Shown in pieces: positions 44,705 through 55,046 of a DNA stretch of 64,000 bases (its first letter is position 1; the number at the start of each line of letters is the position of its first letter). The notes beneath the pieces were generated by a model. The model had not been told where the DNA came from. It saw only the letters and a program-made list of their open reading frames with translations, and searched no databases. The position numbers and the translations under genes are program-made. This DNA is from Oceanomicrobium pacificus. GTDB lineage: Bacteria; Pseudomonadota; Alphaproteobacteria; Rhodobacterales; Rhodobacteraceae. The stretch is from assembly GCF_009833495.1 (NCBI RefSeq), contig NZ_WUWG01000005.1, forward strand, positions 1 through 64,000. Reading direction: 5' to 3'.

Positions 44705-46840
44705 ATGACCGCATCACGGGATGACTGGGAAGCGCTGGCGCGCAAGGAACTGCGCGGCAAGCCGCTCGAGGAGCTGACTTGGCAAACACCTGAAGGCATT
44801 GCCGTGCAACCGCTCTACACGCAGGACGATCTGGCGGATCTGGACCATCTGGGCAGCTTGCCGGGGCTTGCGCCCTTCACCCGCGGGCCGCGTGCGACCA
44901 TGTATGCGGGCCGGCCCTGGACGATCCGGCAATATGCAGGATTCTCGACGGCCGAGGAATCCAACGCTTTCTACCGCAAGAACCTTGCGGCAGGGCAGAA
45001 GGGCGTGTCTGTCGCCTTCGATCTGGCCACCCATCGCGGCTATGACAGCGACCACCCGCGGGTGGAGGGCGATGTCGGCAAGGCCGGCGTGGCCATCGAC
45101 AGTGTCGAGGATATGAAGATCCTCTTTGACGGCATCCCGCTCGACCAGATGTCCGTGTCCATGACGATGAACGGCGCGGTCATCCCGATCCTTGCGAATT
45201 TTATCGTGGCTGGCGAGGAACAGGGCGTCGACAGGGCGCAGCTGACTGGCACGATCCAGAACGACATCCTCAAGGAGTTCATGGTCCGCAACACCTATAT
45301 CTATCCGCCCGAACCCTCGATGCGGATCGTGTCGGACATCATTGCCTACACGGCGGCCGAGATGCCGCGTTTCAACTCCATCTCGATTTCCGGCTACCAT
45401 ATGCAGGAAGCCGGTGCGAACCTTGTGCAGGAACTGGCTTTCACGCTGGCCGACGGCAAGGAGTATGTGCAGGCCGCGATCGATGCGGGCATGGATGTGG
45501 ACGCCTTTGCCGGACGGCTCTCCTTCTTCTTTGCCATTGGGATGAATTTCTTCATGGAGGCCGCGAAGCTGCGGGCGGCGCGGCTCCTGTGGCATCGGAT
45601 CATGGACGGGTTCGGGGCGCAGAAGCCGCAATCCAAGATGCTGCGCACCCATTGCCAGACCTCCGGCGTGTCGCTGCAGGAACAGGACCCCTACAACAAC
45701 GTCATCCGTACCGCTTATGAGGCCATGGCCGCGGCACTGGGCGGGACCCAGTCGCTGCACACCAATGCGCTTGACGAGGCGATCGCGCTGCCCACCGAAT
45801 TTTCGGCGCGCATTGCACGCAACACGCAGCTGATCCTGCAGGAGGAGACCGGCATCACCAATGTCGTCGATCCGCTGGCAGGCTCCTACTATGTGGAAAG
45901 CCTGACCGCCGAACTGGCTGACAAGGCCTGGGCGCTGATCGAGGAAGTGGACGCGCTCGGGGGCATGACCAAGGCCGTGGCGTCGGGCATGCCGAAACTG
46001 CGGATCGAGGAAAGCGCGGCGCGCCGTCAGGCGGCGGTCGACCGCGGCGAGGAAGTGATCGTCGGGGTCAACAAGTATCGTCTGGCGTCCGAGGACGAGA
46101 TCGACATTCTCGACGTGGACAATGTGAAGGTTCGCGAGGCGCAGGTCGCGCGGCTGGACACGGTGCGCGCGAAACGTGATGCGGCGGCCTGCGCCGCGGC
46201 GCTCGAGGCGCTCGAAACGGGTGCACGGTCGGGACAGGGCAACCTGCTTGCGCTCGCCGTCGATGCCGCCCGCGCCCGCGCCACGGTGGGCGAGATTTCG
46301 GACGCGATGGAACGCGCCTTCGGGCGCCACAGGGCGGAGGTCAGGACATTGGCAGGCGTGTATGGAGCCGCCTATGAAGGCGATGAAGGGTTCGAGACGA
46401 TCCAGCGGGATGTCGAGGCATTTGCCCGCGACGAGGGCCGCCGCCCGCGGATGCTGGTTGTCAAGATGGGGCAGGACGGGCATGACCGCGGCGCCAAGGT
46501 GATCGCGACCGCCTTCGCCGATATCGGCTTCGACGTGGATGTCGGCCCGCTCTTCCAGACGCCCGAGGAAGCGGCGCAGGATGCGGTCGACAATGATGTG
46601 CATGTCATCGGGATTTCGTCGCAGGCGGCGGGCCACAAGACGCTCGCACCCAAGCTGGTGGACGCGCTGAAGGACCGCGACGCTTCGGAAATCCTGGTCG
46701 TCTGCGGCGGGGTGATCCCGCAGCAGGACTATGATTTCCTCAAGAAATCCGGCGTGAAGGCGATTTTCGGTCCGGGTACCAACATCCCCGAGGCGGCACG
46801 GAACATTCTTGGTCTGATCCGCGACGCGCAGGCGCGCTGA
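44705..46840 (+). CDS. scpA: Methylmalonyl-CoA mutase
   Basis: This 711-residue adenosylcobalamin enzyme interconverts methylmalonyl-CoA and succinyl-CoA. The TIM-barrel part has [21 protein letters not shown] and FHTNALDEA-like motifs (here [20 protein letters not shown]). The C-terminal cobalamin domain has the DxHxxG motif in [10 protein letters not shown], with the cobalt-ligand His593, plus the SSQAAGHK and [10 protein letters not shown] segments. Both domains are in one chain, so no small subunit is required. It follows pccA and precedes the malic enzyme gene. The epimerase and the MeaB chaperone genes are not in the window. Confidence 0.96.
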   Translation: MTASRDDWEALARKELRGKPLEELTWQTPEGIAVQPLYTQDDLADLDHLGSLPGLAPFTRGPRATMYAGRPWTIRQYAGFSTAEESNAFYRKNLAAGQKGVSVAFDLATHRGYDSDHPRVEGDVGKAGVAIDSVEDMKILFDGIPLDQMSVSMTMNGAVIPILANFIVAGEEQGVDRAQLTGTIQNDILKEFMVRNTYIYPPEPSMRIVSDIIAYTAAEMPRFNSISISGYHMQEAGANLVQELAFTLADGKEYVQAAIDAGMDVDAFAGRLSFFFAIGMNFFMEAAKLRAARLLWHRIMDGFGAQKPQSKMLRTHCQTSGVSLQEQDPYNNVIRTAYEAMAAALGGTQSLHTNALDEAIALPTEFSARIARNTQLILQEETGITNVVDPLAGSYYVESLTAELADKAWALIEEVDALGGMTKAVASGMPKLRIEESAARRQAAVDRGEEVIVGVNKYRLASEDEIDILDVDNVKVREAQVARLDTVRAKRDAAACAAALEALETGARSGQGNLLALAVDAARARATVGEISDAMERAFGRHRAEVRTLAGVYGAAYEGDEGFETIQRDVEAFARDEGRRPRMLVVKMGQDGHDRGAKVIATAFADIGFDVDVGPLFQTPEEAAQDAVDNDVHVIGISSQAAGHKTLAPKLVDALKDRDASEILVVCGGVIPQQDYDFLKKSGVKAIFGPGTNIPEAARNILGLIRDAQAR

Positions 46841-46934
46841 CCGGATCGGATCCGCGCGGGTGACAAGCCGCGCGGGACAGGGTAGGGGCAGGTGACGCGG
46901 CGTCAGGTCGCGGCTTGCCGAAGAGGAGACAGAG

Positions 46935-49214
46935 ATGAGCACAGATCAGGGCGACATGCGCAAACGCGCCGCGCTGCTCTACCACGCCCAGCCCAAGCCG
47001 GGGAAACTGGAGGTGCGGGCCACCAAACCGCTGGCAAACCAGCGCGACCTGTCGCTGGCCTATTCGCCGGGCGTGGCCGAAGCCTGTCTCGAGATCAAGG
47101 CCGATGCGGGCACCGCACGGGACTATACGGCGCGCGCCAATCTGGTCGCCGTGGTGACCAACGGGTCTGCGGCGCTCGGTCTTGGCAATATCGGCCCGCT
47201 GGCGTCCAAGCCGATCATGGAAGGCAAGGCGGTCCTTTTCAAGAAATTCGCCAATATCGACTGTTTCGATATCGAACTGGACGAGACCGACCCTGAAAAA
47301 CTGGCCGAGATCATCTGCGCGATGGAGCCGACCTTCGGCGCGATCAACCTTGAGGACATCAAGGCGCCCGACTGTTTCACGGTGGAAAACATCTGTCGCG
47401 AGCGGATGAACATTCCGGTGTTCCACGACGACCAGCACGGCACTGCCATCGTGGTCGGTGCGGCGGCGACCAATGCCCTGAAGCTGACCGGCAAGCGGTT
47501 CGAGGATATCAAGGTCGTCTCCACCGGCGGCGGGGCGGCGGGGATCGCCTGTCTCGACATGCTGCTCTCGCTCGGCGTCCGGCGGGAAAATGTCTGGCTC
47601 TGCGACATTGCTGGTTTGGTCTATGCCGGCCGGACCGAGGAAATGACCTTCCAGAAAGCGGCCTATGCGCAGGACAGCGCGTTGCGCACGCTCGACGAGG
47701 TGATCGAAGGCGCGGACCTGTTCCTCGGCCTCAGCGGTCCCGGTGTCTTGAAGCCCGAAATGGTCGCGAAGATGACCGAGCGCCCGATCGTGCTGGCGCT
47801 CGCCAACCCGACGCCCGAGATCATGCCCGACGAGGTGCGCGCCGTTGCGCCTGACGCGATCATCGCGACTGGCCGGTCCGATTTTCCCAATCAGGTCAAC
47901 AATGTGCTCTGCTTCCCGTTCATCTTCCGCGGGGCGCTCGATGTCGGCGCGACGGAGATCAACGAGGCGATGAAAATTTCCTGCGTGGACGGGATCGCCG
48001 CGCTCGCGCGGGCCACCACCAGTGCGGAAGCCGCCGCCGCCTATCAGGGCGAGCAGCTGACCTTCGGGCCGGACTATCTGATCCCGAAACCGTTCGATCC
48101 GCGTCTGATGGGCGTGGTGGCCAGCGCAGTTGCCCGCGCCGCGATGGAGAGCGGGGTCGCATCGCGGCCGCTTGAAGACCTGAAGGCCTACAAAGCGCAG
48201 CTCGATGCATCCGTCTTCCGCTCGGCGCTCATCATGCGGCCCGTGTTCGAGGCCGCCGCCCAGGCCGAGCGCCGGATCGTCTTTGCCGAGGGCGAGGACG
48301 AGCGCGTGCTGCGCGCGGCCTCCGCCATGCTGGAGGAAACGACCGACAGCCCGATCCTGATCGGCCGCCCCGATGTGGTGGAGAGCCGGCTGGAGCGGGC
48401 GGGCCTCTCGATCCGTCCGGGGCGCGACTTCGATCTGGTGAACCCCGAGAACGATCCGCGCTACCGCACCTATTGGGAAACCTATCACCGGATCATGGCG
48501 CGGCGCGGCGTGACACCCGATCTGGCAAAGGCAATCATGCGCACCAACACCACCGCCATCGGCGCGGTGATGGTTGAACTTGGCGAGGCCGACAGCCTGA
48601 TCTGCGGGACGTTCGGCCAGTATCTGTGGCATCTGAACTATGTGCAGCAGGTGCTCGGCACCGACACGCTGAAGCCGCATGGTGCGCTGTCGCTGATGAT
48701 CCTCGAAGACGGGCCGCTTTTCATCGCCGACACCCATGTCCATCCCGAACCGACGGCCGAACAGATCGCGCGCGCGGTCATCGGCGCGGCGCGGCATGTC
48801 CGGCGCTTCGGCGAGGAGCCGAAAATCGCCATCTGCGCCTATTCGCAATTCGGCAACCATGCCAGCGCCTCGGGCGACAAAGCGCGCGAGGCCCTCGCGA
48901 TCCTCGACAGCGCGCCGCGCGATTTTGCCTATGAGGGCGAGATGCATATCGACGCGGCGCTCGATCCGGACCTGCGGGAGCGGATCTTCCCCGGCGGCCG
49001 GTTCGAGGGTTCGGCCAATGTGCTCGTCTTCTCGTCGACCGATGCGGCGTCGGCGGTGCGCAACATCCTGAAGATGCGCGGCGGCGGGCTGGAAGTCGGG
49101 CCGATCCTGATGGGGATGGGCAACCGTGCCCATATCGTCACCCCGTCGATTACGGCGCGGGGTCTGTTGAACATGTCGGCCATCGCCGGCACGCCGGTTG
49201 CTCATTACGGGTGA
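46935..49214 (+). CDS. maeB: NADP-dependent malic enzyme with phosphotransacetylase-like domain
   Basis: This 759-residue protein has an N-terminal malic enzyme (residues about 1-425; LSLAYSPGVAEACLEI, IPVFHDDQHGTAIVVGAAATNALKL). This is fused to a phosphate acetyltransferase-like domain from about residue 430 (RIVFAEGEDERVLRAASAML). It converts malate to pyruvate and CO2. In such MaeB proteins the C-terminal domain is usually regulatory, responding to acyl-CoA, rather than catalytic. It would complete conversion of propionate carbon to pyruvate. The ribosome binding site GAAGAGGAG precedes ATG 46935. Confidence 0.93.
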   Translation: MSTDQGDMRKRAALLYHAQPKPGKLEVRATKPLANQRDLSLAYSPGVAEACLEIKADAGTARDYTARANLVAVVTNGSAALGLGNIGPLASKPIMEGKAVLFKKFANIDCFDIELDETDPEKLAEIICAMEPTFGAINLEDIKAPDCFTVENICRERMNIPVFHDDQHGTAIVVGAAATNALKLTGKRFEDIKVVSTGGGAAGIACLDMLLSLGVRRENVWLCDIAGLVYAGRTEEMTFQKAAYAQDSALRTLDEVIEGADLFLGLSGPGVLKPEMVAKMTERPIVLALANPTPEIMPDEVRAVAPDAIIATGRSDFPNQVNNVLCFPFIFRGALDVGATEINEAMKISCVDGIAALARATTSAEAAAAYQGEQLTFGPDYLIPKPFDPRLMGVVASAVARAAMESGVASRPLEDLKAYKAQLDASVFRSALIMRPVFEAAAQAERRIVFAEGEDERVLRAASAMLEETTDSPILIGRPDVVESRLERAGLSIRPGRDFDLVNPENDPRYRTYWETYHRIMARRGVTPDLAKAIMRTNTTAIGAVMVELGEADSLICGTFGQYLWHLNYVQQVLGTDTLKPHGALSLMILEDGPLFIADTHVHPEPTAEQIARAVIGAARHVRRFGEEPKIAICAYSQFGNHASASGDKAREALAILDSAPRDFAYEGEMHIDAALDPDLRERIFPGGRFEGSANVLVFSSTDAASAVRNILKMRGGGLEVGPILMGMGNRAHIVTPSITARGLLNMSAIAGTPVAHYG

Positions 49215-49329
49215 CCGGACCATCCGCGCGGGGGAGAGGGGTCTGGGACCGCGCACCAGCACTGCATCGGGCAGCCGGCCACCGGCTGTGCGGTGCGGGG
49301 ACAGTGAGTAGGAAGAGGAGGAGCCGATC

Positions 49330-51228
49330 GTGTCCTACCAAACACTCTACGCCGCGTGGAAAGCGGATCCCGAAGCCTTCTGGATGCAGGCCGCGGAGGC
49401 GATCGACTGGGTGGAGAAACCGACCCGCGCGCTCTTCGACGACAAGGCCCCGCTCTACGAATGGTTTGCCGATGCGAAGGTCAACACCTGCTACAATGCG
49501 GTGGACCGCCATGTGGAGGCAGGGCGCGGAGACCAGACCGCGATCATCTATGACAGTCCCGTCACCCATACGAAGCAGGAAATCACCTTCTCGGAACTGC
49601 GGGACCGCGTCGCCCAACTGGCCGGTGCGCTGCGCGCCCGCGGGGTGGAGAAGGGCGACAGGGTCATCATCTACATGCCGATGGTGCCCGAGGCGCTGGA
49701 GGCGATGCTGGCTTGCGGGCGGATCGGCGCGATCCATTCCGTGGTCTTCGGCGGGTTTGCCGCGAACGAACTGGCGGTCCGGATCGACGACGCCACGCCG
49801 AAATGCATCCTCGCGGCCTCCTGCGGGATCGAGCCGGGGCGCGTTGTCCATTACAAGCCGCTCCTCGACGGGGCGATCGAACAGGCCGCCCACAAGCCCG
49901 ATTTCTGCGTGATCCTTCAGCGCGAGCAGGAAGTGGCGGACCTGGAAGAGGGGCGCGACCTCGACTGGCACGGCTTCCAGTTCGGCGCGGAGCCGGCCGA
50001 ATGTGTGCCGGTGGAGGGCAATCACCCGTCCTACATCCTTTACACATCCGGCACGACGGGCCAGCCCAAGGGGGTCATCCGGCACACGGCCGGGCAGCTG
50101 GTGGCGCTCAACTGGACGATGAAGAATATCTACAATGTCGATCCGGGCGAGGTGTTCTGGGCCGCGTCCGATGTCGGCTGGGTCGTGGGCCACAGCTATA
50201 TCTGCTATGCGCCGCTGATCCATGGCAACACGACCGTCGTGTTCGAAGGCAAGCCCGTGGGCACGCCTGATGCCGGCACTTTCTGGCGGGTCATATCCGA
50301 GCATAAGGTGCGCAGTTTCTTCACCGCGCCCACGGCCTTCCGCGCCGTGAAGCGGGAGGATCCGGACGGCACGCTCGTCAAGCAGTATGACCTGTCCGGG
50401 CTGCGGGCGGTATTCCTCGCGGGCGAGCGGGCAGACCCCGACACGATCACATGGGCGCAGACCCATCTGGGCGTGCCGGTGATCGACCATTGGTGGCAGA
50501 CCGAAACCGGCTTCGCGATCGCGGCCAACCCGCTGGGGGTGGAGGAACTGCCGGTGAAGCTCGGTTCTCCCTCGGTGCCGATGCCGGGCTATGATGTGCA
50601 GATCCTCGACGAAGGCGGCCACCCGATGCCGGTGGGCGAGTTGGGCGCGATTGCCGTCAAGCTGCCGTTGCCGCCGGGCACGCTGCCGACGCTCTGGAAC
50701 GCCGAGGCACGGTTCAAATCCTCCTACCTCGAACATTTCCCCGGCTATTACGAGACCGGTGATGCGGGCATGGTGGACGCGGACGGGTACCTCTACATCA
50801 TGGCGCGGACCGACGATGTCATCAACGTGGCGGGGCATCGCCTGTCGACCGGTGCGATGGAAGAAGTGCTGGCCAGTCACCCGGATGTGGCCGAATGCGC
50901 GGTCATCGGCGTGGCCGACGCGCTGAAGGGCCAGTTGCCGGTCGGGTTCCTCTGCCTCAATGCGGGCTGCGCGCGCGAGGAGGCCGAGATCGTCCGCGAA
51001 TGCGTGGCGCTCGTGCGGGAGAAGATCGGCCCCGTCGCGGCCTTCAAGCTGGCGGCTGTCGTCGACCGTCTGCCCAAGACCCGGTCCGGCAAGATCCTGC
51101 GCGCGACCATGGTCAAAATCGCCGACGGCGAGTCCTTCAAGATGCCCGCCACGATCGACGATCCGGTCATTCTGGAGGAGATTGCAGTGGCGCTGGCGCG
51201 GCTGGGCTACGGCAAGAAGGCCTCCTGA
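49330..51228 (+). CDS. prpE: Propionate-CoA ligase (propionyl-CoA synthetase)
   Basis: This 632-residue acyl-adenylate-forming enzyme activates propionate with ATP and CoA. The AMP-binding motif YTSGTTGQPKGV lies near residue 238, the A5/A8-type motifs WWQTETGFAIAANP and YETGDAGMVDADGYLY follow, and the catalytic Lys is in TRSGKILR (Lys588). The whole pattern is that of PrpE rather than acetyl-CoA synthetase (WAASDVGWVVGHSYICYAPL). It starts at GTG 49330 after a GGAAGAGGAGGAG-like Shine-Dalgarno. It supplies propionyl-CoA to the Pcc/Mcm genes upstream. Confidence 0.93.
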   Translation: MSYQTLYAAWKADPEAFWMQAAEAIDWVEKPTRALFDDKAPLYEWFADAKVNTCYNAVDRHVEAGRGDQTAIIYDSPVTHTKQEITFSELRDRVAQLAGALRARGVEKGDRVIIYMPMVPEALEAMLACGRIGAIHSVVFGGFAANELAVRIDDATPKCILAASCGIEPGRVVHYKPLLDGAIEQAAHKPDFCVILQREQEVADLEEGRDLDWHGFQFGAEPAECVPVEGNHPSYILYTSGTTGQPKGVIRHTAGQLVALNWTMKNIYNVDPGEVFWAASDVGWVVGHSYICYAPLIHGNTTVVFEGKPVGTPDAGTFWRVISEHKVRSFFTAPTAFRAVKREDPDGTLVKQYDLSGLRAVFLAGERADPDTITWAQTHLGVPVIDHWWQTETGFAIAANPLGVEELPVKLGSPSVPMPGYDVQILDEGGHPMPVGELGAIAVKLPLPPGTLPTLWNAEARFKSSYLEHFPGYYETGDAGMVDADGYLYIMARTDDVINVAGHRLSTGAMEEVLASHPDVAECAVIGVADALKGQLPVGFLCLNAGCAREEAEIVRECVALVREKIGPVAAFKLAAVVDRLPKTRSGKILRATMVKIADGESFKMPATIDDPVILEEIAVALARLGYGKKAS

Positions 51229-51306
51229 CCCGCCGTTCAGCCTTTCTTGAGGGTTTGGCCGGACAGTTGGCCGCGGAGCGCCGCGTTTGCTCCGTATTGC
51301 GGCGGC

Positions 51307-51349
51307 TTTTGCAAAATGCAATTTTGGTCCCGGGGCAGTCCGGGACCAA
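51307..51349. promoter_or_regulatory. Two adjacent palindromes upstream of the signalling cassette
   Basis: TTTTGCAAAA (51307-51316) is a perfect palindrome. It is followed by a perfect 10-bp inverted repeat TTGGTCCCGG (51324-51333) / CCGGGACCAA (51340-51349) with a six-base loop. No U-tract follows. This could be an operator for the cassette's regulator or an RNA hairpin between prpE and the next operon. Confidence 0.5.
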
Positions 51350-51380
51350 TCCCGGCCGCCCTTGGGTCGAGGAGGACCGA

Positions 51381-51938
51381 ATGACTGATCTTTTTGCGAC
51401 CCGCGACAGGAGAGCGGGGCGTGCCACCCGAGGCAACGTGAATGTCCGCAGTGGTGTGCGGTCGGCCGGTGCCGCCCTCGGTGCGGTGCTTGCGGGACTG
51501 CTCGTTGCGGCCGGCCCGGCGCTGGCAGAGGATCCGGTCCTGTCCCTGCATCACAGCGATGGCGACGTGATTGAGCTGTCCATGTCGGACCTGACGCGGC
51601 TCGGCCTGCACCGGATGGATACGGCCAATGAGTTTGTGGGCGACGACAAGGTCACGTTCGAAGGGGTGCTCGGGCGCGATGTGCTGGCCCTGTTCGAAGC
51701 TGCGCCGGATGCGACCTACAGGTTTGTGGCTTCCAACGACTATGCGGTGGAAATTCCTGCCGGCGATTTCGACACATGGGATGTGCTTCTGGCCATGTCG
51801 CAGGATGGCACGCCCTTTTCGGCGCGCGACAAGGGGCCGCTTTGGGTCGTCTATCCGCAGAGCGATCATCCCGAACTGCAGGATGTGCTCTATAACAGCC
51901 GGATGATCTGGCAACTGGTCCGGATCGAGGCGCAGTAG
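51381..51938 (+). CDS. Exported molybdopterin-oxidoreductase-like protein
   Basis: This protein of about 185 residues starts at ATG 51381 after AGGAGG. A long positively charged N-terminal region (about 27 residues) precedes a hydrophobic segment ending GPALA (cleavage after Ala49), so it is predicted to be exported. The mature domain contains IELSMSDLTRLGLHRMDT, YAVEIPAGDFDTWDVLLA and KGPLWVVYPQSDHPEL, which I recall in proteins annotated as molybdopterin-dependent oxidoreductases (SUOX/YedY fold). It is too short for a full enzyme, and I see no Cys that would ligate molybdenum. A sensing or accessory role with the downstream kinase is inference from operon position (gap four bases). Confidence 0.7.
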   Translation: MTDLFATRDRRAGRATRGNVNVRSGVRSAGAALGAVLAGLLVAAGPALAEDPVLSLHHSDGDVIELSMSDLTRLGLHRMDTANEFVGDDKVTFEGVLGRDVLALFEAAPDATYRFVASNDYAVEIPAGDFDTWDVLLAMSQDGTPFSARDKGPLWVVYPQSDHPELQDVLYNSRMIWQLVRIEAQ

Positions 51939-51942
51939 GCGC

Positions 51943-53580
51943 ATGCGCGGCACGGTCGCCAAGGTCACGGCTTTCCTGCTCGTCCTCGTTCTGTCGGGCA
52001 TGGCCGTGATCGGCTTCCTGTCCTATACGCGCAACATTGATGCGCTGCGCCAGTCGGGCCGCGAAAACATCGTCTGGGCCGCGTCGCAGCTTGAAATCGA
52101 ACTGGGGCGCTTCACGCGGTCGTTGCAGGATTTTGCTGCAGGTGAGCCCGGCGTGGACGCGGATGCCGTCAATCGCCGCTATGACATTCTCTGGTCCCGT
52201 CTCGTGCTCTTCAGCGAGGGGTCGGTGGGCGACCGTCTGTCCGAATATGATGCGGGCGAGGATCTGATCGCCGGGCTTTTCGATACGGTGCGCGCGGTGG
52301 AACCGCAGATCGTCGGTATCGCGGGCACGCCGCCTGCTGACGTGGCGACGCTGATTGCGACCTTCGATGCGTTCGGGCCGCCGCTCCGCGGGTTCAGCGC
52401 GGCGGTCAATGACGGGGAGGTCATCAAATCCGCCGCGGCGCGGGACCTGGCGCGCGACAGTGCGCGGGCCACCGGAATCCTGATCCTCTGTGCGATCCTG
52501 CTCGCACAGGCGGCGCTCGTCTATATCTACCTCGAAAGCCGACGCTACCAGCGTCTGGCCGACCACAACCTGCAGCTGGCCGATGCGGCGGAGGCCGGAA
52601 ACCGGGCCAAATCCCGCTTCCTGACCATGATGAGCCACGAGTTGCGCACGCCGATGAACGGGGTTCTGGGGCTGCTGGCGCTCTTGCGGCAGGGGGGGCT
52701 GCAACCGACCCAGACACGGCTGGTCGAGCAGGCGGAACGATCCGGCCAGCAGATGACAGCCATGCTGTCGGATATTCTCGATTTCGCGGCCCTGCAGGAC
52801 AACCAGTTGGAGATGGAAATCGCGCCGTTCCGGATCACCGAACTGGCCCGCGCCGTGGACGACCTTTTCGCGCCCGAGGCGCGCCGCGCAGGGATCGGCT
52901 TTTCCGTTTCCGTGGACCCTGATGCCCCCGACGCGGTCACTGGCGATTTTGCGCGGCTGCGCCAGTCGGTGGCGCATTTCGCAGCCTATCTCGTCAACAC
53001 TGCGGTGATCCGCGACCTGTCGGTCCGGTTCGCCCATGCTGACGGCCAGTTGACCGTGGACCTTCTTTTCGCCCATGCCGATGCCGGCGCGGACTGGCGG
53101 CCGGAACTGATCCTCGGCCGTGCGGAAGCCTCGGCCGACCGGTTCGCCTCCGACGCGCTCGGGCCCGCGGTGGCGCGCAGCATGATCGAATTGATGGGCG
53201 GCGATATCCGGCTGGCGCCCGAACGGGGCGAGCAGATCGCCGTCCGGATCAGCGCGCCCCTCGACGCGCTTGCCGACAGCCGGCCCTCGGTGGGCATCCG
53301 GACCGGATCGGCTGCGCTGGAAGCAATCTGCCGCAGCGGCCTGCCGGATGCGCTGGTCCGGCTGCTGCCATCGGGGAGCAGTGACCTGCCCGACATCCTG
53401 CTGCTCGACAGTGCGCTCTGCGATGACGGCCACACCGTCGCCGGGCTTCGCGCGGCCGCGCCCGATATCCGCATCCTGTCTCTTGGCGAACCGCGCGACG
53501 CGCGTGCCGTGGACGGCGTGATCGCGATGCCGATCGATATGGCGGGCTTCCGCGAGCGTCTGCGGGATCTGGCCTCGTGA
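51943..53580 (+). CDS. Membrane histidine-kinase-like protein with a degenerate ATPase domain
   Basis: This 545-residue protein has transmembrane helix 1 at about residues 9-27, a periplasmic domain of about 145 residues, and helix 2 at about 178-196. A DHp helix bears the phosphoacceptor in MMSHELRTPMNG (His232). The ATPase region that follows is unlike a working kinase: no Asn is found where the N-box Asn should be, and no DxGxG G1 box is seen. The last 100 residues look like the second half of a receiver (LLLDSAL with Asp489, then IAMPID). It may act as a sensor and phosphoryl scaffold for the next gene, overlapping it by GTGA. Confidence 0.8.
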   Translation: MRGTVAKVTAFLLVLVLSGMAVIGFLSYTRNIDALRQSGRENIVWAASQLEIELGRFTRSLQDFAAGEPGVDADAVNRRYDILWSRLVLFSEGSVGDRLSEYDAGEDLIAGLFDTVRAVEPQIVGIAGTPPADVATLIATFDAFGPPLRGFSAAVNDGEVIKSAAARDLARDSARATGILILCAILLAQAALVYIYLESRRYQRLADHNLQLADAAEAGNRAKSRFLTMMSHELRTPMNGVLGLLALLRQGGLQPTQTRLVEQAERSGQQMTAMLSDILDFAALQDNQLEMEIAPFRITELARAVDDLFAPEARRAGIGFSVSVDPDAPDAVTGDFARLRQSVAHFAAYLVNTAVIRDLSVRFAHADGQLTVDLLFAHADAGADWRPELILGRAEASADRFASDALGPAVARSMIELMGGDIRLAPERGEQIAVRISAPLDALADSRPSVGIRTGSAALEAICRSGLPDALVRLLPSGSSDLPDILLLDSALCDDGHTVAGLRAAAPDIRILSLGEPRDARAVDGVIAMPIDMAGFRERLRDLAS

Positions 53581-55034
53581 CGGCGCCGGCGCCCATAACG
53601 CCCGATGCGCAGGAGGCGCTGCTGCATGACCTGCGCGGTGCGCTCTCTGGGCTTCTTGGGGGCGTCTCGCTGCTGGAACAGGCCGCGACAGAGGAAGACC
53701 GCGCGCGCCAGATTGCCCGCATCCGGGCGGCTGCCACGCTTGTAGAGGGTCTTCTGGGAGAGATGGCCGGCGGCAGCCAGCCGCAACCGGCCTCCGCCGA
53801 TCTGGAGGAGCTTTTGCGCACCTGCACAGACGAGTGGACGCCGGCGGCGGAGGCGCGGGGCGTGGACCTGTCCGTTTCGCTCGACCTCACACCCTGCCGC
53901 CTATCGCTGCCCGATGTGTCGCTGCGGCGGATCATGTCGAACCTGTTGGGCAATGCGCTGCGCCATGCCGATGCGCGGCGCATCGACCTGTCCGCGCGCT
54001 GCCATGCCCCGGACATGGTGGACATTGTCGTCACCGATGACGGGCGCGGTCTGGGGGACGGTCTGGCGGACGCGCGGTCCGGCCTCGGCCTTTCGATCTG
54101 CGAGGCGCTGGTGTCGGGCGTCGGCGGGCGGATGCGGATCGAGAGCGATGCGCGCGGCACCAAGGTCGACCTGCGGCTGCCGGCGAGCCCGACCGCACGC
54201 GATGCTGGCGAAGGGTCGAGCCATGAGGGCGCAGCCAAGCCCGCAGGAAAAAGCGACAACAGGTCCAACGGCCTGCCGGATCTCGGCGGCTGCCGGATTC
54301 TTCTGGCTGAAGATAACCGCACCAACCAGATCGTCGCCGAGCAGATGCTGGCGCTCCTGGGCGCGGAGGTGGTCCTCGCCTCGGATGGCGAGGAGGCGCT
54401 TGCCCGTTTCGAGGAGGGGCCGTTCGACCTCGGCCTCATCGATATCGAGATGCCGCGCCTCTCCGGTCTCGGCGTGATCCAGCGGATCCGCGCGCGCAGT
54501 GACGGACGGCAGGATACGCTTCTGGTCGCGCTGACAGCATATGCGCTCGACGAGCATCGCGAGCGCATCGCGGCAGCCGGCGCCAACGGGATCATCCCCA
54601 AGCCGTTGACGGATGTTGCCGCATTCGGTCGGACGCTCGCATCCTATCTCGACGGTCTGGCGGCATCCGGCCCCGCAACGGTCTCGGCGAGCGCCGCCAT
54701 CGATCGCGGCGTCTATGACACGCTGGCCGAGACGCTCGGCGCGGAAGCGATGGAAGATCTGCTCGGCAAGGTGGTCGATGATGTCCGCACCATCGCGGAC
54801 GGTCTGGCCCGCGCGCGGGATACGGCCGATGCCGACCAGATCCAGCATCACACCCATGTGCTGGTCTCGGTCGCCGGGATCGTCGGCGCGATGGACCTCA
54901 GTTCCGCCGCCGCAAAACTCAACACCCGCGCGCGCAGCGAATCCGTGGAAGAGATCACACCGGACCTGTCTTTGATCTTGTCGCAGATCGACAGTCTTCT
55001 AGACTTCCTGTCAGTGGAACGCAGTGACGGATGA
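53577..55034 (+). CDS. Soluble hybrid histidine kinase: DHp-like, ATPase, receiver, HPt
   Basis: This 485-residue protein has no transmembrane helix and overlaps the previous stop (GTG start in GTGA). It has a DHp-like helix with HDLRG (His17) and an intact ATPase: N-box Asn126 in IMSNLLGNALRHA, G1 at DDGRGLGD and G2 at GLGLSI. A receiver domain follows with the acidic pair in LLAEDNRTN, phosphoacceptor Asp289 in LIDIEMPRLSG, Thr320 and Lys342. The C-terminal HPt-like domain has His427 in THVLVSVAG. It could supply ATPase activity to its membrane neighbour and run a phosphorelay to the regulator downstream. Confidence 0.85.
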   Translation: MTAPAPITPDAQEALLHDLRGALSGLLGGVSLLEQAATEEDRARQIARIRAAATLVEGLLGEMAGGSQPQPASADLEELLRTCTDEWTPAAEARGVDLSVSLDLTPCRLSLPDVSLRRIMSNLLGNALRHADARRIDLSARCHAPDMVDIVVTDDGRGLGDGLADARSGLGLSICEALVSGVGGRMRIESDARGTKVDLRLPASPTARDAGEGSSHEGAAKPAGKSDNRSNGLPDLGGCRILLAEDNRTNQIVAEQMLALLGAEVVLASDGEEALARFEEGPFDLGLIDIEMPRLSGLGVIQRIRARSDGRQDTLLVALTAYALDEHRERIAAAGANGIIPKPLTDVAAFGRTLASYLDGLAASGPATVSASAAIDRGVYDTLAETLGAEAMEDLLGKVVDDVRTIADGLARARDTADADQIQHHTHVLVSVAGIVGAMDLSSAAAKLNTRARSESVEEITPDLSLILSQIDSLLDFLSVERSDG

Positions 55035-55046
55035 GACGGGAATCGC

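Noticed and set aside
46740-49262. 840-codon minus-strand frame opposite maeB
   Set aside because: It is antisense to malic enzyme and its composition is that of a shadow frame.
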